Positions 22,933 through 32,212 of a stretch of DNA of 32,212 nucleotides are shown here, one piece after another. A model generated the notes under the pieces. That model was not told the origin of the DNA. It made no database searches and saw only the letters and a program-made list of their open reading frames with translations. The translations under genes and the position numbers were made by a program. Numbering within the stretch: position 1 is the first letter of the stretch; each line of letters starts with the position of its first letter. The DNA comes from Burkholderiaceae bacterium (GTDB taxonomy: Bacteria; Pseudomonadota; Gammaproteobacteria; Burkholderiales; Burkholderiaceae_C): the NCBI GenBank assembly GCA_031253795.1, contig JAIRVR010000023.1:1-32212 (forward strand), read 5' to 3'.

Positions 22933-23715
22933 ATGCTTACCGCCCTCTGGCCCGCCCACTGGAGCCGCTCGCAGCGCAGCAACGCCACCCTGGTCTCGGC
23001 CCTGTTGCTGATGGTGCTCGTGGTCTCGCTGCTGGGACAGCTGCTGTCCCTGCTGCCCGAGCCCATCGGCTCCAACGCCTCCACCTTCGCCGACGGTGCG
23101 CGCACCACGCTGTACCTGACCCTGGTCAGCGGCGCCGCCGGCCTGGCCCTGGGCGTGGCCGCCGCCCTGGCCCGCACCTCGCAGATGGCCGCGCTGCGCT
23201 GGGTGGCCCGCCTGTACATCTGGGTGGTGCGCGGCACGCCGCTGCTGGTGCAGATCCTGTTCATCTATTTCGCCCTGCCCGTACTGATCCCGGGCCTGAA
23301 CCTGCCCGATTTCGCGGCCGCCTGCATTGCGCTGGCGCTCAACGTCGGCGCCTACAACGCCGAAGCCGTGCGCGCCGGCCTGCAGGCCGTGCCGCGCGGC
23401 CAGACCGAGGCCGCACGTGCCCTGGGCCTGCCCAAAAGCCGCGTCTTCCTCGACGTGGTCTTTCCACAGGCCTTCAAGATTTCTCTGCCTCCCCTGGTCA
23501 GCAACTTCGTGGCCCTGCTCAAGGACTCGTCGCTGGCCTATGCCATCGGCGTGGTGGAGCTGACCAATGTGGGCAACCGCATCCAGTCCGCCACCTTCCA
23601 GCCCGTGGAGACCCTGGTCACCGTGGGCGTGACCTATCTGGTGCTGACCACGCTGGTGACCCAGGTCACGGCCGCCGTGGAGTACCGCTTCGACGTAGAG
23701 GGCCGCCACAAATGA
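22933..23715 (+). CDS. Polar amino-acid ABC transporter, permease
   Basis: 260-residue HisM/HisQ-type inner-membrane permease. A first helix (about 20-43) precedes a periplasmic stretch and the transport domain: [36 protein letters not shown] (residues 99-112, family signature) and the EAA loop [21 protein letters not shown], which contacts the ATPase. Only one permease gene is present, so it should work as a homodimer. Its stop overlaps the ATPase start by ATGA. Confidence 0.95.
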   Translation: MLTALWPAHWSRSQRSNATLVSALLLMVLVVSLLGQLLSLLPEPIGSNASTFADGARTTLYLTLVSGAAGLALGVAAALARTSQMAALRWVARLYIWVVRGTPLLVQILFIYFALPVLIPGLNLPDFAAACIALALNVGAYNAEAVRAGLQAVPRGQTEAARALGLPKSRVFLDVVFPQAFKISLPPLVSNFVALLKDSSLAYAIGVVELTNVGNRIQSATFQPVETLVTVGVTYLVLTTLVTQVTAAVEYRFDVEGRHK

Positions 23716-24470
23716 GCGCCAACCAACTGGCCCGGGGCATGCCCTATATCGTGGTCGATCAGGTCACCAAGTCCTTCGGCAGCCACCAGGTGCTCAAGTG
23801 CGTGTCCACGCAGTTCTGCACGGGCGAGGTGACCGTGATCATCGGCGCCTCGGGCTCGGGCAAGTCCACCCTGCTGCGCGCCATCAACCGGCTGGAGCCG
23901 CATGACGGTGGCCGCATCACCATCGACGGCGTCGAGGTCACCGACCACGAGGCCACGCTGCAAAAACAGCGCTGCGAGGTCGGCATGGTGTTCCAGCAGT
24001 TCAACCTGTTCGGCCACATGACGGTACTGGACAACGTCACCCTGGCGCCGCGCCGCATCCACAGGACGCCACGCGCCCGGGCCAACGACCAGGCCCTGGC
24101 CCTGCTGGAACGCGTGGGCATGCAGGCCCATGCCCACAAGTACCCGTGGCAGCTGTCGGGCGGCCAGCAGCAGCGCGTGGCCATTGCGCGCGCCCTGGCC
24201 ATGCAGCCCCAGGTCATGCTGTTCGACGAACCCACCAGCGCACTCGACCCCGAGATGGTCCAGGAGGTGCTGGACGTGATGCGCGAGCTGGCACGCGGTG
24301 GCATGACCATGATCGTGGTCACCCATGAAATGGGCTTTGCGCGCGAGGTCGCCGACCGCGTCATGTTCTTCGACCAGGGCTGCATCGCCCACGAAGCGCC
24401 ACCCGCCGACTTCTTCGGCCGGCCGGCCAGCGAGCGCATCGCGGCCTTCATCGGCCGCATGGGGCATTGA
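23712..24470 (+). CDS. Polar amino-acid ABC transporter, ATP-binding protein
   Basis: 252-residue ATPase of the GlnQ/HisP type. The ATG at 23712 overlaps the permease stop (ATGA). Walker A is GASGSGKST (about 44-52), Q-loop [17 protein letters not shown], signature [15 protein letters not shown], Walker [16 protein letters not shown], and H-loop His in VVTHEMGFA. The last gene of the operon; a bidirectional terminator begins 20 bp after its stop. Confidence 0.96.
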   Translation: MSANQLARGMPYIVVDQVTKSFGSHQVLKCVSTQFCTGEVTVIIGASGSGKSTLLRAINRLEPHDGGRITIDGVEVTDHEATLQKQRCEVGMVFQQFNLFGHMTVLDNVTLAPRRIHRTPRARANDQALALLERVGMQAHAHKYPWQLSGGQQQRVAIARALAMQPQVMLFDEPTSALDPEMVQEVLDVMRELARGGMTMIVVTHEMGFAREVADRVMFFDQGCIAHEAPPADFFGRPASERIAAFIGRMGH

Positions 24471-24489
24471 ACGCCGCGCGCGGACCACG

Positions 24490-24519
24490 AAAAAAGGAGC
24501 TGTGACAGCTCCTTTTTTT
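24490..24519. terminator. Bidirectional Rho-independent terminator
   Basis: GGAGCTG (24496-24502), loop TGA, CAGCTCC (24506-24512), flanked by six A on the left and seven T on the right. It serves both the ABC operon (plus) and mrdA (minus), whose stop codons lie 20 bp either side. Confidence 0.95.
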
Positions 24520-24538
24520 GTGCCTGTGCGGCGGGGTC

Positions 24539-26587
24539 TCAGTCTTCCAGTTCGGCCGCCGAAGGCGGTGGCAGCGCGGGCGCACGGCCCGCGGGCATGG
24601 GCAGCGGCGACTCGGGAGGCTCGTAGCGCGGCAGGCCCGGCAGGTTCACGACTTCGGCGTCCAGCGTGATCTCGGACACGCGGCGCGGTGCGCCGATGGG
24701 CACGCCGGCCTGGCCCTTGCGCATGGCCGCCATGTCCTCCACGCTGGGATAGCGGCCCAGCAGCCAGTAGTCGAAGACGCGGCGCGCCAGCGGTGCTGCG
24801 GCCGCGGCACCGAAGCCCGCGTTCTCGACGATCACGGCCACGGCAATGGTGGGGTTGTCGGCCGGCGCATAGGCGATGTACAGGGAGTGGTCGCGCTGGA
24901 ATTCGGACAGGCGCGCGGCGTTGTACTTCTCGTTCTGGCGCACGCCCACGGCCTGTGCCGTACCGGTCTTGCCCGTGGACGCATAGGGCGCTCCCGCGAA
25001 GATGCCGCGCGACGTGCCCTCCACCGTCACGGCGGCCACGGCGGCACGCACGGCCTCCACGTTCTCGCTCTTGTAGCCCATGCTGGTGCCGGGGTCCTTG
25101 TTGATGGCGGTGAACTGCTGGGTCACGGCATCGACGCGGCCCACGGCCAGGTGGGGACGGTGCTTGACACCCTTGGCCGCCAGCGTGGACATGGCATTGG
25201 CCAGCTGCAGGATGGTGAAGTTGTTGTAGCCCTGGCCGATGCCCAGCGAAATGGTCTCGCCCGCATACCATTTCTTCTGCTCGGGGCGCTTGTAGGTATT
25301 GCGCTTCCACTCGGTGCTGGGCAGCACGCCGCGTGCCTCGCCGCGCACATCGATGCCTGTGATCTGGCCGAAGCCCAGGGGCTTCATGTAGTCGTGGATC
25401 ATGTCCACGCCCATGTCGTTGGCCAGCATGTAGTAGTACACGTTGGACGATTTGATGATGGAGCGGCGCAGATTGGTGGGACCGTTGGGATGGCCGGAGC
25501 GGAAGGTATGGCCGCCGAAGGTCCAGCTGCCGTTGTCCATGATGGTGGTGTCCGGACGGCGCTTGCCCGACTCCAGCGCGGCAATGGCCATGAAGGGCTT
25601 GTAGGTCGATCCCGGCGGATAGGTGCCGCGCAGGGCACGGTTGAGCAGGGGTCGATTGACCGATTCGTTGAGCGCGCTCCAGCTTTCCTGGTCGATGCCG
25701 TCCACGAAGAGGTTGAGGTCGAAGGTGGGACGGCTGACCATGGCCAGCACCTCGCCGCTGCGCGGGTCTATGGCCACCAGGGCGCCGCGGCGCTCGCCGT
25801 ACAGCTCCTCGACCATGCGCTGGAGCTTGATGTCCAGCGACAGCACCAGACTGTCGCCGGGCGTGGCCGGACGGCTGCCGAGCTTGCGCACCGCATGGCC
25901 GCCTGCCGAGGTTTCCATTTCCTCCCAGCCGGTCTGGCCGTGCAGGTCGCTCTCGTAGCTCTGCTCCACGCCCAGCTTGCCGATGACGTCCGTGCCGCGG
26001 TAATTGGCAGCGTCGTCGGAATCTTCCAGCGCCTCCTTTTCGCGCTGGTTGATACGGCCTATGTAGCCGATGACATGGCTGGCCGTGTCCTGCAGCGGAT
26101 AGGTGCGAAACAGCCGCGCCTTGATGTCCACGCCCGGAAAGCGGTAGCGCTGTGCCGCGAAGCGCGCGACCTCGTTGTCGGTCAGCCGCGTGCGGATGGG
26201 CAGGGAATCGAAGCTGCGCGAATCATCCACCAGACGCTTGAACTTGCGCCGGTCGCGCGGCGTGATCTCGATGATCTCCGACAGCGCGTCGATGGTCTCC
26301 TCCAGCTGGCCCGCGCGCGAGGGCGTGATCTCCAGCGTATAGGCCGAGTAATTGGTGGCCAGCACCACGCCATTGCGGTCCAGGATCTGTCCGCGGTTGG
26401 GCACGATGGGCACTACGGCCGTGCGGTTGCTCTCGGCGCGCTCGGCCAGCTCTTCGTGGCGCTGCACCTGCAGCACCAGCAGCCGCGCCACCACCAGCCC
26501 GAAGGCGAGCAGCACCACCACGCTCATCACCCAGGCGCGCAGCCGAAAGCGCTGCAGCTCGGCTTCGGTATTGCGAATTTCCATCAT
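24539..26587 (-). CDS. mrdA: Penicillin-binding protein 2 (elongasome transpeptidase)
   Basis: 682-residue class B PBP that cross-links peptidoglycan during side-wall growth. One membrane helix (about 17-40) follows a short cytoplasmic tail. The dimerisation domain begins at NRGQILDRNG (64-73). Transpeptidase motifs are SxxK with Ser327/Lys330 (PPGSTYKPF), SSN (380-382) and KTG (540-542, STGKTGTAQ). The C-terminus has a Pro-rich tail of about 30 residues. ATG at 26585-26587 is used; a second ATG follows at once. The mreD gene ends 172 bp upstream, and that spacer contains repeat copy 2. No rodA gene follows, which is unusual. Confidence 0.97.
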   Translation of the reverse strand: MMEIRNTEAELQRFRLRAWVMSVVVLLAFGLVVARLLVLQVQRHEELAERAESNRTAVVPIVPNRGQILDRNGVVLATNYSAYTLEITPSRAGQLEETIDALSEIIEITPRDRRKFKRLVDDSRSFDSLPIRTRLTDNEVARFAAQRYRFPGVDIKARLFRTYPLQDTASHVIGYIGRINQREKEALEDSDDAANYRGTDVIGKLGVEQSYESDLHGQTGWEEMETSAGGHAVRKLGSRPATPGDSLVLSLDIKLQRMVEELYGERRGALVAIDPRSGEVLAMVSRPTFDLNLFVDGIDQESWSALNESVNRPLLNRALRGTYPPGSTYKPFMAIAALESGKRRPDTTIMDNGSWTFGGHTFRSGHPNGPTNLRRSIIKSSNVYYYMLANDMGVDMIHDYMKPLGFGQITGIDVRGEARGVLPSTEWKRNTYKRPEQKKWYAGETISLGIGQGYNNFTILQLANAMSTLAAKGVKHRPHLAVGRVDAVTQQFTAINKDPGTSMGYKSENVEAVRAAVAAVTVEGTSRGIFAGAPYASTGKTGTAQAVGVRQNEKYNAARLSEFQRDHSLYIAYAPADNPTIAVAVIVENAGFGAAAAAPLARRVFDYWLLGRYPSVEDMAAMRKGQAGVPIGAPRRVSEITLDAEVVNLPGLPRYEPPESPLPMPAGRAPALPPPSAAELED

Positions 26588-26650
26588 GACCCGGCCCCGG
26601 TGCCCTTGTCCACTTCAGCAATCCACGGCACCGGGCGCGGCCCGAAGCAT

Positions 26651-26750
26651 GGGACGGCGAGCCAGGGCCGAAGCCGGCCGCGCCGCCCCGCAACGAGGCG
26701 GTCGTCCCCCCGCGAAGCGAGAGGGCGAAGGCGCGAAGCGACTCAGGGGG
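26651..26750 (-). repeat. Intergenic repeat, copy 2
   Basis: About 100 bp, the partner of 16742-16842. On the minus strand it begins 9 bp after the mreD stop codon and lies inside the mre operon, before mrdA, in the same orientation to transcription as copy 1. It has the same hairpin core, with one C fewer (CCCCGCGAAGCGAGAGGG). Confidence 0.88.
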
Positions 26751-26759
26751 TACTCCATA

Positions 26760-27278
26760 TCAAAGCGGCCGGTTTTCGTCGCTGTCCGGCGGCCGCCGCT
26801 GGGGCGCCAGCAGCAGGCCGCTGACCAGGGGCCAGAGCAAGGCCTCGATCAGGGGTGCGGCCAGCAGCCAGGGGCCGGGGAAGATCCCGCCGCCCACCAT
26901 GCGCAGCAGCACCTGCAGGCCATGGGCGATGGCAAACAGCGGCAGCAGGTGCAGTGCCTGGACCGGCGTGGAGAACCAGGACAGGCGTCGGCCCATGGCA
27001 CCGGCCGCGAAGACCAGCAGGGTATAGGCCATCGCATGCTGACCCAGCAGCGAGGCGCGGTCCACATCCATGCACAGGCCCAGCAGAAAGGCCACGCCCA
27101 TGCCCACGCGCTGGGGCTGGTTCAGGGACCAGAAGGCCAGCAATACCATGAGCAGGTCGGGCTGCCAGGCCTGGCGGCCCAGGGGCAGCATGTTCAGCGC
27201 CAGGGCCGTCAACAGGCTGGCCACGATGAACAGGGGGTTGACCGGCATCAGCAGCTGCTGGCCGCGCGGCATGATCAT
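26760..27278 (-). CDS. mreD: Rod shape-determining protein MreD
   Basis: 172-residue polytopic inner-membrane protein of the elongasome with about five helices. The start (ATG 27276-27278) overlaps the mreC stop by ATGA; an ATG two codons later is possible. Typical features are VNPLFIVASLLTALALNMLPL, QPDLLMVLLAFWSLNQP and GLCMDVDRASLLGQHA, where the Asp near residue 71 is conserved in MreD. The C-terminal tail is Arg/Pro-rich and charged. Confidence 0.93.
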   Translation of the reverse strand: MIMPRGQQLLMPVNPLFIVASLLTALALNMLPLGRQAWQPDLLMVLLAFWSLNQPQRVGMGVAFLLGLCMDVDRASLLGQHAMAYTLLVFAAGAMGRRLSWFSTPVQALHLLPLFAIAHGLQVLLRMVGGGIFPGPWLLAAPLIEALLWPLVSGLLLAPQRRPPDSDENRPL

Positions 27279-28318
27279 GCGGGATCCTTTTTCACGGCCG
27301 GGGCCGCGGCGGGCTTGGCCGCACCGGCCTTGCCCTCCTTGGCACCGTCCTTCGCGCCATCCTTTTCGGCGGCCTTGCCGCGGGCCTGGGCCGCACGGCC
27401 GGCGCGCGCCTGGGCTGCGCCATCGGCCTGGGAGGCGGACGGGGACTCGGGGTGGGTGGCGCGGTCCAGCGGCTTGAGCACCATCACATGGCGCACGCCC
27501 TGCACGCGGCCCACGGGTTCGCAGTAAATGCGCGAGAAGGCCGAATCGGCACGGCGCTCCACCGACACCACCTTGGCCACTGGCAGGCCGGGCGGATACA
27601 GGCCGTCCACGCCGCTGGTCGTCAGCAGGTCGCCTTCCTGCACATCGGCATTGCTGGGCATGAAGCGCAGCTCGATGCCGCCCGTGCGCAGGGGCGAGGG
27701 ATCGCCATAGGCCACGCTGCGTGCACCCGTGCGCGGGTTGAAGACGGGAATGGCCTGGTCGCGGTCTATGAGCAGGGTGACCTCGGCGCGCAGCGGGTAG
27801 ACGCGCGTGACCTGGCCGACCACGCCCTTTTCGTCGAGCACGGGCGAGCCCTGGGCAATACCGTCCACCTGGCCGCGGTCGATGACCACGCGGCGCGTGT
27901 ACAGGTCCGGGCTGTCATAGATGACCTCGGCCGCCATGCCGGGCGTGGTCAGGCGGTCGCGCAGCTGCAGCAGCTCGCGCAGATGGTCGTTTTCCTGGAT
28001 CAGCTCGTCGGCCAGGGAGGCGCGCTGCGCCATGGCCACGAGCTGCTTGCGCGCATCCTGCTCGCGAACCTGGGCCTCGTCGAGCGCACCCAGGTAGCTG
28101 CCGGCTTCATGCACGCTTTGCACGGGCTTCATCATCACCCACTGCACGGGGTACAGCAGGGTGGCCACGGCCACGCGCACGGGATCGGTGATCTTGAAGC
28201 GCGCATCGGCCACCATCAGGAACAGGGCCAGCGCGCCGTAGATGGCCAGCTGCGAGACACGCGAGGGCCGGCGCTTGAACAGCGAGGGGGCCGTGCGGTC
28301 CAGGGTGTTGAGCGTCAT
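27275..28318 (-). CDS. mreC: Rod shape-determining protein MreC
   Basis: 347-residue bitopic protein linking MreB inside with PBP2 outside. After a basic tail, a membrane helix (about 22-38) is followed by a coiled coil (about 78-122, with QENDHLRELLQLRD), then the beta domain (about 125-285): GVVGQV, LLIDRDQAIPV, GDLLTTSGVDGLYPPGLPVAKV in pieces. The last 60 residues (288-347) are a Lys/Ala-rich low-complexity tail (AKDGAKEGKAG) that is not part of the fold. mreB ends 160 bp upstream and mreD overlaps by 4 bp. Confidence 0.95.
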   Translation of the reverse strand: MTLNTLDRTAPSLFKRRPSRVSQLAIYGALALFLMVADARFKITDPVRVAVATLLYPVQWVMMKPVQSVHEAGSYLGALDEAQVREQDARKQLVAMAQRASLADELIQENDHLRELLQLRDRLTTPGMAAEVIYDSPDLYTRRVVIDRGQVDGIAQGSPVLDEKGVVGQVTRVYPLRAEVTLLIDRDQAIPVFNPRTGARSVAYGDPSPLRTGGIELRFMPSNADVQEGDLLTTSGVDGLYPPGLPVAKVVSVERRADSAFSRIYCEPVGRVQGVRHVMVLKPLDRATHPESPSASQADGAAQARAGRAAQARGKAAEKDGAKDGAKEGKAGAAKPAAAPAVKKDPA

Positions 28319-28478
28319 GCCGCCGCTCCGTCGTGCAGGGACCGTCCCGCCATGGTCGCAGCGGCCTGGAAAGCAGGGAGCAGGCCCGTTGCGGAAGAAG
28401 GCAGGGCAAGCATGCAGGTCACCACGGCAAGAAGAAAAAGAGGTGGGCGGTCAGGGCCCGGGCCGGGCCCGGCGCACA

Positions 28479-29579
<1,101 letters not shown>

Positions 29580-29734
29580 TTAGGGAGTCTGGATGGGGTT
29601 GGCTTTTCGCACAATGACCGGCTCAGCGAGGGTCTTGCGGCAAAGCCGAGATAATACCGTATCCCCTGTGAATAACTTCTACTGCCAGGGCCCGAAATGC
29701 GGGTTTACATCCCGTTGCCCCCTCCAGAAAACCT

Positions 29735-30034
29735 ATGTCACTGAACGCACAAGACATCAAGCGCATCGCGAACCTCGCCCGCCTCGAGCTCTCTCCCGCA
29801 GAGAGTGAGCGCATGCTTGCCCAATTGAACGGCTTTTTTGGCATCGTGGAGAAGATGCAGGCTGTGGATACTTCGGGCGTCAGCCCGCTGTCACATCCGG
29901 TCGCTGCGATCCAGGACATTGCCCTACGTCTGCGCGAGGACATTGCCAGCGAGCCCGACCAGCGCGATGCCAACCAGCGCAGCGCACCGGCCGTGGAACG
30001 CGGCCTGTTCCTGGTGCCCAAGGTCATCGAATAA
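29735..30034 (+). CDS. gatC: Aspartyl/glutamyl-tRNA(Asn/Gln) amidotransferase subunit C
   Basis: 99-residue small subunit of GatCAB, which converts mischarged Glu-tRNA(Gln) or Asp-tRNA(Asn) to Gln- or Asn-tRNA. The N-terminus [19 protein letters not shown] and [20 protein letters not shown], in two pieces, are typical. GatC stabilises GatA. It is the first gene of gatCAB. A GATAAT -10-like sequence at 29650-29655 lies 80 bp upstream without a clear -35. Confidence 0.95.
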   Translation: MSLNAQDIKRIANLARLELSPAESERMLAQLNGFFGIVEKMQAVDTSGVSPLSHPVAAIQDIALRLREDIASEPDQRDANQRSAPAVERGLFLVPKVIE

Positions 30035-30117
30035 ATCCGGCCCGGCCACCGTCCGCCGCATGCCGCGGGCTGCCGTCCGCCGCACCCGTCGCCCAACGCC
30101 CCGATTCCTTTCCATCC

Positions 30118-31614
30118 ATGACACAGCCATCCACTGAACTGCACGCCCTGAGCGTGTCGGCCCTGTCGGCCCTGCTGCGCGAACGCAAGCTCTCCGCCGT
30201 CGAAGCCGCCCGGCACTTCCTGGCCCGCGCCCAGGCCCACCAGCATCTCGGCGCCTTCGTCGCCATCGACGAAGACGTGACCCTGGCCCAGGCCCGGGCC
30301 GCCGACGCCCTGATCGCCGAAGGCCGTGGCGGACGCCTGGCCGGCGTGCCCATCGCCCACAAGGACATCTTCGTCACGCGCGACTTCCCCTCCACGGCCG
30401 CCAGCAAGATGCTGGCCGGCTACCGCTCGCCCTTCGACGCCACCGTGGTCACGCGCCTGGCCGAGGCCGGTGCCGTGAGTCTGGGCAAGCTCAACTGCGA
30501 CGAGTTCGCCATGGGCTCGGCCAACGAGAACTCGGCTATCGCCCCCGTGGGCTTCGACGCCCCCGCGCCCGTGCGCAACCCCTGGAACCTGGACCGCGTA
30601 CCCGGCGGCTCCTCGGGCGGCTCGGCCGTGGCCGTGGCCGCGGGCCTGGCGCCGGCCGTGACCGGCACCGACACCGGCGGTTCCATCCGCCAGCCCGCCT
30701 CGTTCTGCGGCATCACGGGCATCAAGCCCACCTATGGCCGCGCCAGCCGCTACGGCATGATCGCCTTCGCATCGAGCCTGGACCAGGCAGGTCCCATGGC
30801 CCGGAGCGCCGAGGACTGCGCCCTGCTGCTGTCCGAGATGTGCGGCCCCGACCTGGACCGCGACTCCACCAGCCTGGACGTTCCGGCCGAGGATTTCACG
30901 GCCCGCCTGAACGACGGCATCGAAGGACTGCGCATCGGCATTCCCGCCGAGTTCTTCGGCGAAGGCCTGTCGGCCGACGTGCGCTCCGCCGTGGACACCG
31001 CGCTCAAGGAATACGAGAAGCTGGGTGCGCGCCTGGTGCCCATTTCGCTGCCGCGCACCGAGCTGTCCATCCCCGTCTACTACATCCTGGCCCCGGCCGA
31101 GGCCTCGTCCAACCTGTCGCGCTTCGATGGCGTGAAGTTCGGCCACCGCGCCAAGGACTACACCGACCTGGTGGACATGTACAAGAAGACCCGCGCCGAA
31201 GGCTTCGGCGACGAGGTCAAGCGCCGCATCATGATCGGCGCCTATGTGCTGTCCGAAGGCTATTACGACGCCTACTACCTGCAGGCCCAGAAGATCCGCC
31301 GCATGATTGCCGACGACTTCCAGGCGGCCTTTGCGCAGTGCGACGTCATCGCCGGCCCCGCCGCGCCCACCGTGGCCTGGCAGCTGGGCGGCAAGAGCGA
31401 CCCGCTGGCCAACTACCTGGCCGACATCTTCACCCTGCCTGCCTCGCTGGCCGGCCTGCCCGGCATGAGCGTGCCCGCGGGCTTCGGCGAAGCCGGCATG
31501 CCCGTGGGCCTGCAGCTGATCGGCAACTACTTCCAGGAAGCCCGGCTGCTCAACGCAGCCCACCGCTTCCAGCAGGCCACCGACTTCCACCTTCAGGCTC
31601 CGAAGGGCATCTGA
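30118..31614 (+). CDS. gatA: Aspartyl/glutamyl-tRNA(Asn/Gln) amidotransferase subunit A
   Basis: 498-residue amidase subunit that releases ammonia from glutamine or asparagine. The Ser-cisSer-Lys triad is Lys82 (AHKDIF), Ser165 in GGSSGGS (163-169) and the nucleophile Ser189 (DTGGSIRQP), which is 24 residues after the cis-Ser as in characterised GatA. Further marks are [21 protein letters not shown] in parts, and PAAPTVAW with [14 protein letters not shown] near the C-terminus. It begins 83 bp after gatC; gatB begins 5 bp after its stop. Confidence 0.98.
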   Translation: MTQPSTELHALSVSALSALLRERKLSAVEAARHFLARAQAHQHLGAFVAIDEDVTLAQARAADALIAEGRGGRLAGVPIAHKDIFVTRDFPSTAASKMLAGYRSPFDATVVTRLAEAGAVSLGKLNCDEFAMGSANENSAIAPVGFDAPAPVRNPWNLDRVPGGSSGGSAVAVAAGLAPAVTGTDTGGSIRQPASFCGITGIKPTYGRASRYGMIAFASSLDQAGPMARSAEDCALLLSEMCGPDLDRDSTSLDVPAEDFTARLNDGIEGLRIGIPAEFFGEGLSADVRSAVDTALKEYEKLGARLVPISLPRTELSIPVYYILAPAEASSNLSRFDGVKFGHRAKDYTDLVDMYKKTRAEGFGDEVKRRIMIGAYVLSEGYYDAYYLQAQKIRRMIADDFQAAFAQCDVIAGPAAPTVAWQLGGKSDPLANYLADIFTLPASLAGLPGMSVPAGFGEAGMPVGLQLIGNYFQEARLLNAAHRFQQATDFHLQAPKGI

Positions 31615-31619
31615 CTCCC

Positions 31620-32212
31620 ATGACCGCAAAACTCATCCAGGGCTATGAAGTCGTCATCGGCTTCGAGACCCACGCCCAGCTGGCCACCCAGTCCAAGATC
31701 TTCAGCCGCGCCAGCACCGCCTTCGGCGCCGAACCCAACACCCAGGCCTGCGCCGTGGACATGGCCCTGCCCGGCACCCTGCCGGTGATGAACAGGAAGG
31801 CCGTGGAGTGCGCCATCAAGCTCGGCCTGGCCCTGGGCTCGCACATCGCACCGCGCAGCATCTTCGCGCGCAAGAACTATTTCTACCCCGACCTGCCCAA
31901 GGGCTACCAGATCTCTCAGTTCGAGATTCCCGTGGTCCAGGGTGGCGAAGTGTCCTTCTTCCTCGGCGACGAGAAGAAGACCATCCGCCTGGTGCGCGCC
32001 CACCTGGAGGAAGACGCAGGCAAATCCCTGCACGAGGACTTCATCGGCCAGTCGGGCATCGACCTGAACCGCGCCGGCACGCCGCTGCTGGAAATCGTGA
32101 CCGAGCCCGACATCCGCAGCACGGAAGAGGCCGTGGCCTACGCCAAGACCCTGCACCAGATCGTGACCTGGATCGGCATCTGCGACGGCAACATGCAGGA
32201 AGGCAGCTTCCG
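31620..32212 (+). CDS. gatB: Aspartyl/glutamyl-tRNA(Asn/Gln) amidotransferase subunit B, 5' part
   Basis: The first 197 codons of the kinase-like subunit, cut by the window edge. Start ATG 31620, 5 bp after gatA. The sequence [21 protein letters not shown], in two parts, is the usual N-terminus; other family marks are [15 protein letters not shown] [26 protein letters not shown] and [16 protein letters not shown]. GatB activates the Glu or Asp carried by the mischarged tRNA with ATP and receives ammonia from GatA. It would normally be about 480 residues. Confidence 0.97.
   Translation, partial: MTAKLIQGYEVVIGFETHAQLATQSKIFSRASTAFGAEPNTQACAVDMALPGTLPVMNRKAVECAIKLGLALGSHIAPRSIFARKNYFYPDLPKGYQISQFEIPVVQGGEVSFFLGDEKKTIRLVRAHLEEDAGKSLHEDFIGQSGIDLNRAGTPLLEIVTEPDIRSTEEAVAYAKTLHQIVTWIGICDGNMQEGSF

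Noticed and set aside
20992..23709. 905-codon open frame on the minus strand opposite the TSUP and ABC genes
   Set aside because: Antisense shadow; crosses several real genes and a terminator and shows no domain.
20811..24470. Very long open frame (over 1200 codons) on the plus strand ending with the ABC ATPase
   Set aside because: The part before 23712 is the out-of-frame shadow of the TSUP, binding-protein and permease genes; only the last 252 codons are a real ABC ATPase with a coupled start.
24518..26824. 768-codon open frame on the plus strand opposite mrdA
   Set aside because: Antisense to mrdA, with low-complexity shadow composition; PBP2 motifs on the minus strand are complete.

Overview
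The window is a compact, high-GC, gene-dense stretch of a betaproteobacterial chromosome. Protein sequences, gene neighbourhoods (gatCAB divergent from mreBCD-mrdA, hemB-corA, an Mce lipid-transport operon) and codon use point to Burkholderiales, most likely Comamonadaceae of the Delftia/Comamonas/Acidovorax type. The genus is inferred from general resemblance only; there is no rRNA gene in the window. I see no tRNA, rRNA, CRISPR array, phage or transposase gene.

Layout, left to right. (1) 1-3404, minus strand: hemJ-like oxidase, a VanZ-family membrane protein, a thioredoxin-fold [2Fe-2S] ferredoxin, an alpha/beta hydrolase closed by a clear terminator, then the 5' half of a dacC-type D,D-carboxypeptidase that runs off the left edge. 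(2) 3527-5702, plus: hemB and a CorA-type transporter, 4 bp apart. hemB is divergent from hemJ, so two heme-pathway genes share one intergenic region. (3) 5710-11520: a histidine kinase and response regulator (minus, overlapping by 8 bp), divergent from a 771-residue secreted beta-helix protein with a C-terminal VPGLG/membrane-anchor/Arg sorting tail. That gene overlaps (ATGA) a Tat-exported protein of the sulfite-oxidase-like fold that has no cysteine. (4) 11563-15012: dienelactone hydrolase; a MarC-family membrane protein with a structured leader and a 21-codon coupled leader ORF; hemerythrin; a secreted protein with three C-x10-C repeats; and CsbD, with several hairpins and a possible three-way-junction RNA. 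(5) 15013-18861, minus: an Mce/Mla-type lipid ABC operon (STAS-permease, ATPase, MlaD, lipoprotein). (6) 19074-24470, plus: GMC oxidoreductase, TSUP permease and a polar amino-acid ABC transporter (binding protein, permease, ATPase). (7) 24539-29522, minus: the cell-shape operon mreB-mreC-mreD-mrdA. (8) 29735-end, plus: gatC-gatA-gatB, with gatB cut by the right edge.

Most genes are housekeeping or common family members. The parts that ordinary annotation leaves unexplained are: a pair of about 100-bp, roughly 87% identical repeats placed in the same orientation just downstream of a stop codon inside two unrelated operons; the two-component/secreted-protein/Tat-protein locus; a structured 5' leader plus small ORF before marC; two candidate structured RNAs (14849-14911 and 20847-21050); and a perfect 25-bp palindrome before the GMC gene.

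All functional calls come from reading motifs by eye. No database search was run. Start codons were chosen from Shine-Dalgarno spacing, overlaps and usual family lengths.
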